A stretch of DNA of 50,962 nucleotides, taken from an uncultured bacterium (lineage in GTDB: Bacteria; Planctomycetota; UBA1135; GCA-002686595). This document shows positions 43,872-50,962 of this stretch, one piece after another; position 1 is the stretch's first letter, and each line of letters opens with the position of its first letter. Where the stretch lies: positions 1-50,962 of the forward strand of contig CALCXM010000159.1 of assembly GCA_937905825.1 (NCBI GenBank). The letters are read 5' to 3'. The notes beneath the pieces are model-generated. The model had not been told where the DNA came from. It did no database searches and saw nothing but the letters and a program-made list of their open reading frames with translations. Made by a program: the position numbers and the translations under genes.

Positions 43872-46712
43872 CTACTCGGGTCCGGCGGCCAGGGAGCCGT
43901 CCGACAACAGGCGCACGAGCCACGTCTCGGAGAATTCGCGCCGCAAGGTTTCCATCTCCGCGACGGCGCTGGTCCATTCCCGCGCCTGGCCGAAGAGCAA
44001 AGCCTGTCCGAGCACTTGGGTCGCTCGCTTTTCTTGTTCCAGCGCCGCACGGGTCGGCTGCTGGGTGATGTATTCAAAGGCCTCGTCGTAGGGCAGCACT
44101 AGGTCACTGACCTCGGTGGCGTTGAGGCTCATGTTGCTGCCCGGCTGGAACTTGCCCGAGATGCTGCCAAAGCTCTCCGCCACTGCGGTCAGGTACAGGA
44201 GCGAGCTGATGGCCCGCTCTTCTTCGGCGTCGTAGTCCCGGCGCAGGCGTTTGTAGAAGAGCTTGCGCAGGGCTTTGGTGTTGGCCCCAAAGTCGGCCCA
44301 GACGAGTTGCTTGGGTTGATCTCCATTCTCGATCAGCAAGCCGGTGGCGGAGACCTTGAGCATGTCGTGGGAGCCGAGGCGACGGTCGGTCGGGTCGTCC
44401 ACGGTCTTGCGACGCCAGTCCTGGTCCTCCCAAAGGATCGGCAGGGCCTTGCTTGCGCTCTCGAGCACCTGGGCGAAGGCCTCCAGTTTGGCGCTGGCCA
44501 CCGCGGAACGAACTTGACCACGCAGGGGGCCCAGTCGCTTGCTAGCCGCTGCGAGGTCGAGCCGCGCGATCTCCCCGTACAAGCCGGAGCCTGCGCCCAA
44601 TCCACTCGAGGTGACGGATTCGTCGTTCGCCAGGCGCTTGCGCTTGAACTCAAGCTCCGAGGTTCCCAGGGTCTCGATGCGCTTTTCAAGCTGAGCCGCG
44701 AAGCCGCTGATCTCGTCCAGGCGCGCCGGACGGTTGTCCTCCTCGAGCGGCGGCAGGGCGCTGCGCGTCAAGAGTTCATGCAGGGCCTCGCGCACGGCCG
44801 CGAAGTCTCCGGAACTTTGTAGCGTGTCGATCTCGACGGCGCGTGCCACAAACTGATCGAGGGCCGTGGCGACCACCCGGTTGCGCAGGCTGCGGTACTG
44901 ATCCTGGAAGACGGGGTCCGCGGCGAAGGCCTCGATGCCGTCCGCGCTCGCGAGGCTGGAGAGTGTCTGTCCCGGCAGTAGGGTGGGATTCTCCAAGTTG
45001 GCGAGCTGCATCAGCTTGGCCATCATCTGATCGATGGCGCTGGTGCGCGCAACCGTTTCCTTGGCGTTGGACTTCAGTTGCTTGTCGAGCTCGTTGGCTT
45101 CTACCACCGCTTGGTTGGCCACCGTGGTTCCCAGGAACTTGACCGCCAAGTCGCGCAGGGCATCGCGCCGTTCGGCGAGCGGGATGTCCTGTTGTCCAAG
45201 TCGCAAGTACGCGTTTTCGGCTTCACGCTCGAAAAGCTGTTCCTTGATGTCGTTGTCCACTGGGACGAGTTCTCCGGGCTCGTCGCCAATCTCGCCCGAG
45301 GTCAGGGAGGGATCATCCGCAACGTCCCGGGCGGGCTTGTCGCCAGCGGGTTGCTGTTGGCCGACTTGCGTTCCTTTCGGGTGGCGAGTGACCGGTGCCG
45401 CCTCCTGGTTGAGCACCAGCGCGACGATTCCTATCAAGCCCAGCAGGAAGGCGGGAATCGCCAGCTTCATCCAGTTCGTGCCCGTCGCGCTCTCGCCCCC
45501 TTCGCTGTCGTCGCCGTTGCCGGTCGATCCCAGCCGCTCCAGTTCGCGCAAGAGCGCCGTGGCCGAGGGGAATCGATTCTCCGGCTCGAGCTCCATCAAG
45601 CGCTCAACCGTTCGAACCAAACCCGTGGGCACGTCGCTCGCCCGTTCGAGAATCGGAATCGAATCGGCCTTCAACTTGGCGCGCAAGATCTCGCGAGTGT
45701 TCTTGCCTTGGTAGGGCGTGTGGCCTGTCAGCAAGCGGTAGGCCGTGCAACCCAGAGAGTAGAGGTCGCTGCGGCAGTCAGCCTTTTGGCCCTTGATCTG
45801 CTCCGGAGAGATGAAGTGCGGCGTTCCAAAGATCTTGTTCTCGCCGACGGGGTTCTCCTCTTGGGAGATGCTGGTCGCGAGGCCCAGGTCCGCGATCTTG
45901 GTGGTGCCCGTTTGATTCTGCATCAAGTTGGCCGGCTTGATGTCGCGGTGCACGATGCCGCGGGATTCCGCATAGACCAAACCGCTGGCCGCGTCCTTGA
46001 GCGCCTTCAACACGAGGGTCCAGGGCAGGGGACCTTCCTTGGCGATGCGTTCCTCCAAGGAACTGCGGTCCATGTACTCCATGGTCAAGTAGTGCACGCC
46101 GTCCTGTTGGCCGACGTCGTGCACGGTCACCACGTTGGGGTGGTTGAGGGCGGCGGCCGCGCGCGCTTCTGCTTGGAAGCTAGCGACAAAGGCTTGGTCT
46201 GCCTCGTGCTTCTTGGAGAGCACCTTGAGGGCAACTTCCCGGTCGAGGCTGACTTGCACGGCCAGGTACACATCGCCCATGGCACCCTTCCCGATCAGTT
46301 GCTGCAAGCGGTAGCCTGCGATCTCGGGCAGGGGAGCCTTCTGTTTCTTCTTGCGCGCGGGGGACGGGGCGCTCGCCTTGGGGGGTTGATCAGAGCGCGG
46401 GGCACCCGTTCCCACCAAGGTCAGACGCACGGAACCGAGCAGGATCTCATCGCCTTTCTTGAGCCGCGCCTGACTGACCTTGATGCCATTGACCAAGGTG
46501 CCGTACTCCGACCCCAAGTCCTTGATGGCATAGCCGCCATTCTTGGTGCGGCCGATGGCGCAGTGCACCTCGGCCACGCCTTGTTCTTCGAGCACAAAGC
46601 CCGCGCGTTCCTTGGAACTCCCGATCGAGAGCATTCCGCTGAGCGGCAACTCCGCAGGTGCAGCGGCCGCGCCGACCACTTCGAGCATCAGCCTTTCTTT
46701 CTGGCCACTCAT
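43872..46712 (-). CDS. FHA-domain Ser/Thr protein kinase, membrane-anchored
   Basis: 946 residues. An FHA domain (about 27-95: GMLSIGSS, VHCAIG, DLGSEYGTLVNG) binds phosphothreonine. After a basic linker comes a PknB-type kinase (about 131-395): GKGAMGDVYLA loop, Lys163, HRDIKPANL (catalytic Asp257), DLGLAT in place of DFG, and GTPHFISPEQ. A single transmembrane helix lies at about 414-436, followed by roughly 500 residues of mostly helical, charge-rich sequence, probably extracytoplasmic, with no known fold. The FHA domain may recruit partners phosphorylated by the same kinase. The gene overlaps yggS (ATGA), placing it in the tilS-yggS-kinase-PNP-purN cluster; its targets are not known. Confidence 0.9.
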   Translation of the reverse strand: MSGQKERLMLEVVGAAAAPAELPLSGMLSIGSSKERAGFVLEEQGVAEVHCAIGRTKNGGYAIKDLGSEYGTLVNGIKVSQARLKKGDEILLGSVRLTLVGTGAPRSDQPPKASAPSPARKKKQKAPLPEIAGYRLQQLIGKGAMGDVYLAVQVSLDREVALKVLSKKHEADQAFVASFQAEARAAAALNHPNVVTVHDVGQQDGVHYLTMEYMDRSSLEERIAKEGPLPWTLVLKALKDAASGLVYAESRGIVHRDIKPANLMQNQTGTTKIADLGLATSISQEENPVGENKIFGTPHFISPEQIKGQKADCRSDLYSLGCTAYRLLTGHTPYQGKNTREILRAKLKADSIPILERASDVPTGLVRTVERLMELEPENRFPSATALLRELERLGSTGNGDDSEGGESATGTNWMKLAIPAFLLGLIGIVALVLNQEAAPVTRHPKGTQVGQQQPAGDKPARDVADDPSLTSGEIGDEPGELVPVDNDIKEQLFEREAENAYLRLGQQDIPLAERRDALRDLAVKFLGTTVANQAVVEANELDKQLKSNAKETVARTSAIDQMMAKLMQLANLENPTLLPGQTLSSLASADGIEAFAADPVFQDQYRSLRNRVVATALDQFVARAVEIDTLQSSGDFAAVREALHELLTRSALPPLEEDNRPARLDEISGFAAQLEKRIETLGTSELEFKRKRLANDESVTSSGLGAGSGLYGEIARLDLAAASKRLGPLRGQVRSAVASAKLEAFAQVLESASKALPILWEDQDWRRKTVDDPTDRRLGSHDMLKVSATGLLIENGDQPKQLVWADFGANTKALRKLFYKRLRRDYDAEEERAISSLLYLTAVAESFGSISGKFQPGSNMSLNATEVSDLVLPYDEAFEYITQQPTRAALEQEKRATQVLGQALLFGQAREWTSAVAEMETLRREFSETWLVRLLSDGSLAAGPE

Positions 46713-47476
46713 TGACTGGTCCCTGATTGCCGGGTTCCTGATTGATCGTCCTGGGAATCGAGGCCAGCGAAGAGCGCGCTCCCGATGCGAACCACGTGGC
46801 TGCCGGCGGCGATCGCGGCTGGATAGTCTCCGCTCATTCCCATGGAAAGTTCCACCCGTTCGTTGGCGAAGGCGTTCCGCCGTTGGGGGTCCCCTTCGAT
46901 CTCTGCGGCTAGCTTGGCCAGGGTTCGAAACTCAGGGTACTGATCGTCCACGTCCCCGTTTGGATCGGGCTGTTGGGCCATGGTCATGAGTCCACGCAAT
47001 TCGAGATTCGATGCGGCCGCGGCCTGTCGGATGGCTTCGGACAGGTCCTGCGGGTCAAACCCGTGCTTCAGTTCTTCGTTCGTGAGTTTCACTTCCAGGT
47101 AGATGGGCACGTTGCGGGATTCTTCCCCCGCGATTCGATCGAGGGTCTCGATCAGCTGCAGGGTGTCCACGGAGTGCAAGACGTCCGAGTTCAGGATGAC
47201 CTTGCGGGCTTTGTTGCGTTGAATTTGTCCGATGAAGTGCCATTGGGCTTGGACACCGCGGGTCTCGAAGAACTCGCGTTTGGCCAAGAGACTTGGAAGC
47301 CTGTTCTCGCCGAGCTGCGTCTGTCCCAGCTGAGCCAGTTCGAGAGCCCGCTGCGGTCCGACACTCTTCGTGACGGCCAAGAGCATGATCTCCCCTGGCT
47401 GGCGGCCGGCGCGCTTCGCTTCCGTGGCGATGGCTTCTTGGGTCTCTCGAAAGTTCCTTTCCAGGGTGGCGGTCAC
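46709..47476 (-). CDS. yggS: YggS/PROSC-family PLP homeostasis protein
   Basis: 255 residues from the GTG at 47476. The PLP lysine is then Lys37 in LLAVTKSVG, close to Lys36 of E. coli YggS; the TTG at 47512 would add 12 residues the family lacks. Other motifs: GENR, WHFIGQIQRNKAR, SVDTLQLIETLD, VKLTNEELKHGF, LRGLMTMAQ, LSMGMSGDYPAAIAAGSHVVRIGSALF. YggS binds PLP without known catalysis and balances vitamin B6 pools. The C-terminus has a short unrelated Gly/Ser/Gln tail. It overlaps the kinase gene and follows tilS closely. Confidence 0.88.
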   Translation of the reverse strand: MTATLERNFRETQEAIATEAKRAGRQPGEIMLLAVTKSVGPQRALELAQLGQTQLGENRLPSLLAKREFFETRGVQAQWHFIGQIQRNKARKVILNSDVLHSVDTLQLIETLDRIAGEESRNVPIYLEVKLTNEELKHGFDPQDLSEAIRQAAAASNLELRGLMTMAQQPDPNGDVDDQYPEFRTLAKLAAEIEGDPQRRNAFANERVELSMGMSGDYPAAIAAGSHVVRIGSALFAGLDSQDDQSGTRQSGTSQ

Positions 47477-47546
47477 TGGTCCGTGGTGGCGTACGTCGGC
47501 GGGGCGAATCAAGTCTGAACAAGGGTACCCGCTCCAGGGACGGAAG

Positions 47547-48644
47547 TCACCGGGGGGGAGCCTTCAGCCTAAGAAACCGTGCCTCCAGTCCCAGTCCCCA
47601 GGCGCCCCGCAGGTTCCAGTTCCCCGTGGCGCCTCGATCGAGGGCCCCTTGGAGTTCCCGCAGGACCGCATCGCGCGGAGCCCGGGAGGTGAGCGCCAAG
47701 AGCGAGTCGTAAAGGCTTCTGGAGAGCAGTTCAGCGGGCAGACAAGCGAGTTCGGCGCGCGCTAGGCGCCAACTCTTGCGGCGGCTGTGGGGCCGGGGTT
47801 CCCATTGGAGTTGCGGCAGACATGCAGCGAGCTGCGCTTCGTGGGCCGCCAGGCTGGCCTGGAATCGACTGAGGTCGGCCGCTACATCAGAACCACAGGT
47901 GGCCCGCAGCAAGGGGAGCAGTTGGTGCCGAACCCGATTGCGCGTGAAGCGCGGGGAGCCGTTCGATTGATCCTCGCGCCAGGGGATTTGACGCTCCCGC
48001 AGCCCGGCTCGAATGGCTTCGGCGGAGCATCCCAAGAGGGGACGCAGGATTCGAAGACGGGGTGCGGCCAGCCCGGGGCCCCCTAGGCCCAGCTGGCTGG
48101 GGAAGGGGGAATTGCTTCGCATCCCCACGAGTGCCGCCGGATGCACGCCCCGGGTCCAGCGCATCAAGAGCGTCTCGAGCGCATCGTCCTGATGATGGGC
48201 CGTGAGCACGAGGGACATGCCGCGCTCCCGGGCAACCTGGCCGATGGCCCCGTAGCGTGCCTCCCGGGCTCGCCGTTCTAGATCTCCAAGCTCCGCGTCC
48301 AGGCGAACGCGCTCGACTTGAATAGGAATGTTCCAGTCCGCGCATAGACCTCTGCAGAATTCCTCATCCTCCAGAGAAGCCTGCCCTCGAAGTTGATGAT
48401 TGACGTGCACGGCCAGAATCTCCGTGGTTCCGAGGTGCCCGCGTAGGCAATCCAAGAGGTGCACCGAGTCCGCCCCGCCGGAGAGCGCGAGCAGGACTCG
48501 CGGGGAGCTTGCGGCGCTGGACTCCGTGCGGGCCCTCCCAATCCCCTCCAATTCCTTGGCCAATTCCGACCAGTCCGGCTCGGAATTCGGGTGGGGAAGG
48601 GCGCCGGGAGCGCGCTCCCGGGAAGGGGGAAAAGGTGGTTGCAT
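47547..48644 (-). CDS. tilS: tRNA(Ile)-lysidine synthase TilS
   Basis: 365 residues. The PP-loop ATPase motif LALSGGADSVHLLDCL, HVNHQLRG, ARYGAIGQVARERG, TAHHQDDALETLLMRWTRG, RPLLGCSAEAI and EDQSNGSPRFTRNRVRHQLLP are all in family order. TilS converts the wobble C34 of a minor tRNA(Ile) to lysidine so that it reads AUA. The protein is a short form: the C-terminal TilS domain after the helical linker is reduced. The first 35 residues before the PP-loop are unconserved. First gene of the minus-strand cluster, divergent from gap. Confidence 0.9.
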   Translation of the reverse strand: MQPPFPPSRERAPGALPHPNSEPDWSELAKELEGIGRARTESSAASSPRVLLALSGGADSVHLLDCLRGHLGTTEILAVHVNHQLRGQASLEDEEFCRGLCADWNIPIQVERVRLDAELGDLERRAREARYGAIGQVARERGMSLVLTAHHQDDALETLLMRWTRGVHPAALVGMRSNSPFPSQLGLGGPGLAAPRLRILRPLLGCSAEAIRAGLRERQIPWREDQSNGSPRFTRNRVRHQLLPLLRATCGSDVAADLSRFQASLAAHEAQLAACLPQLQWEPRPHSRRKSWRLARAELACLPAELLSRSLYDSLLALTSRAPRDAVLRELQGALDRGATGNWNLRGAWGLGLEARFLRLKAPPR

Positions 48645-48677
48645 ACCCCAAGCCTATCAATCCCTCGCCCGGGTGCA

Positions 48678-48706
48678 TTGAACCCAATCGAAGTGGCGGA
48701 TACTCT
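48678..48706 (+). promoter_or_regulatory. Candidate gap promoter
   Basis: TTGAAC (48678-48683), a 17-bp spacer and TACTCT (48701-48706) in the divergent tilS-gap region; the start codon lies about 125 bp downstream. Confidence 0.45.
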
Positions 48707-48831
48707 CCATGTCTCGTTTCCCCCGCGCCCTCCTCTTTTTCAAGAGATTCCGGTGTGCCTAGGAAGCGGGACCATCACCCATAGCGCCTGCGTGCGCTCC
48801 CACGAGAATCAAACCAAAGCCCAATCCAGGC

Positions 48832-49950
<1,119 letters not shown>

Positions 49951-49975
49951 TCGCCTCTTTTTGATTTGAGTTTTT

Positions 49976-50011
49976 GCGAGGCGTAGGGCTTGCCTGCGCC
50001 TCGCTTTTTTT
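49976..50011 (+). terminator. Rho-independent terminator between gap and pgk
   Basis: Arms GCGAGGCG (49976-49983) and CGCCTCGC (49997-50004), an inner AGG/CCT pairing, then seven T residues. The strongest terminator in the window; pgk therefore needs its own promoter or read-through. Confidence 0.9.
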
Positions 50012-50048
50012 GACCCCTCCACAACCCGCAGCCCACCTGCACTCCGCC

Positions 50049-50962
50049 ATGAACCTCAACGTCCAAGGCATCGATTCCCTCGACCTCAAAGGCAAGCGCG
50101 TTCTGATTCGCGTTGACTTCAACGTTCCCATGACAGGCGCCGAGGGCGGCACCAAGGAGATCACGGATGACACCCGCATCCGGCGGGCCTTGCCCACCAT
50201 CGAACGGGTGCTGAAGGCGGGAGGAAAGCCCGTCTTGCTCACGCACCTCGGCCGACCAGATGGGCAAGTGGTGGAGGAACTGCGCCTCGATCCGGTGGGC
50301 TTGCGTCTCGCGGAACTGTCCGGGCACAACGTTTTGAAAACCGATGAGAGCTGCGGCGAGATTGCCCGCCAAGCGATCGAGGCGGCGGCCGAGGGCACCA
50401 TCATCCTGCTCGAGAACGTTCGCTTCCACCCGGGTGAAACGAAAGGAGATCCAGAACTGGTCAAGGCCTTCGCAGCCCTCGGGGACTGTTTTGTGAACGA
50501 CGCGTTCGGCACCTCGCACCGCGATCACGCTTCCGTGGCGGGCTTGGCGCGCGTCTTGCCTTGCGCGGCGGGGGACTTGCTCCTGGCGGAGATCCAAGCC
50601 TTCCAGCGCGTGCTCGAAAACCCCGCGCGACCCTTGGTGGCGATCCTCGGTGGCGCCAAGGTCAGCGACAAGTTGACCGTGATCGACAACTTGCTGGACA
50701 AGGTCGACGCGATTCTCGTGGGAGGCGGCATGGCCTACACCTTCTTGAAAGCGCGCGGTGAATCCATCGGGACCTCCCTTGTGCAAGACGACCAGTTGGA
50801 CCTCGTGCGCGCTGCGGAAGCCAAGGCCAAAGAGAAGGGCGTCAAGTTGTTGTTGCCCACGGACCATGTGGTTTCCGAGACGTTCAGCGCGGACGGTCCC
50901 AGCCCGATCTGCGCGCGGATTCCTGATGGTTGGATGGCCCTCGACATCGGGCCCGACACGGC
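50049..50962 (+). CDS. pgk: Phosphoglycerate kinase (3' end outside window)
   Basis: From the ATG at 50049 the frame is open to the window edge (304 complete codons). [49 protein letters not shown] and [10 protein letters not shown] are the N-terminal substrate-binding signatures of phosphoglycerate kinase, which makes ATP from 1,3-bisphosphoglycerate right after GAPDH. The C-terminal nucleotide domain is only partly seen ([12 protein letters not shown]). It lies downstream of gap, the usual glycolytic order, but with a terminator between them. Confidence 0.95.
   Translation, partial: MNLNVQGIDSLDLKGKRVLIRVDFNVPMTGAEGGTKEITDDTRIRRALPTIERVLKAGGKPVLLTHLGRPDGQVVEELRLDPVGLRLAELSGHNVLKTDESCGEIARQAIEAAAEGTIILLENVRFHPGETKGDPELVKAFAALGDCFVNDAFGTSHRDHASVAGLARVLPCAAGDLLLAEIQAFQRVLENPARPLVAILGGAKVSDKLTVIDNLLDKVDAILVGGGMAYTFLKARGESIGTSLVQDDQLDLVRAAEAKAKEKGVKLLLPTDHVVSETFSADGPSPICARIPDGWMALDIGPDT

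Noticed and set aside
45078..46715. 545-codon plus-strand frame opposite the FHA kinase gene
   Set aside because: Antisense shadow; the minus strand encodes complete FHA and kinase motifs.

Overview
The window is high-GC, densely coded bacterial chromosome. Several traits point to a planctomycete-like organism (inference, not proof). A large Ser/Thr kinase is fused to a C-terminal sulfatase-modifying-factor-like domain and carries DWG in place of DFG. A second kinase has an N-terminal FHA domain. There are secreted or anchored beta-rich proteins, a lysine-rich histone-like tail on a housekeeping enzyme, and many GTG/TTG starts. No rRNA, tRNA, CRISPR array, insertion sequence or prophage gene was recognised.

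Layout. 1-7190: 5'-truncated nhaA, a PtsN-like EIIA protein, a membrane protein fused to a spermidine-synthase-like domain (preceded by a degenerate 21-bp tandem repeat), an orphan ArsC-type reductase on the minus strand, and a secreted propeller-like protein. 7191-7698 is a 508-bp gap with a terminator, a perfect 17-bp inverted repeat and a candidate 27-residue membrane ORF. 7699-13029 is a tightly overlapped lysW-lysX-lysY-lysZ-lysJ-lysK operon, i.e. carrier-protein-mediated lysine (or ornithine) synthesis. 13093-16455 holds a membrane thioredoxin-like protein, a chemoreceptor-like protein, and bfd and bfr (iron storage; Bfr lacks one ferroxidase ligand). 16816-21077: the kinase/FGE fusion and, convergent to it, a Sua5-arginine-phosphatase-like fusion.

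21168-25606: a soluble NtrB-like kinase, an NtrC-type sigma-54 activator and dnaK. Between the activator and dnaK lie two near-identical palindromes about 40 bp apart and a near-consensus sigma-54 promoter, arranged like an NtrC-type enhancer and promoter. I read this as a two-component, sigma-54-driven chaperone circuit and rank it the most interesting regulatory prediction here.

25905-32974: minus-strand carboxypeptidase-regulatory-like protein and GT87-like glycosyltransferase, then plus-strand methyltransferase and WaaP/Kdo-kinase-like genes (ATGA overlap), and a Rieske domain fused to a long His-containing helical region of unknown function. 33180-42216: a six-gene same-strand run made of a Gld-like ABC system (ATPase, permease, GldG-like, DUF4340-like) followed by MrfA-like helicase and MrfB-like exonuclease.

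42301-48644 (minus): tilS, yggS, FHA-kinase, purine nucleoside phosphorylase, purN, mostly overlapping or closely spaced. 48832-50962 (plus): gap, whose product carries a 40-residue Lys/Ala tail resembling histone H1, a strong terminator, and the start of pgk, cut by the window edge.
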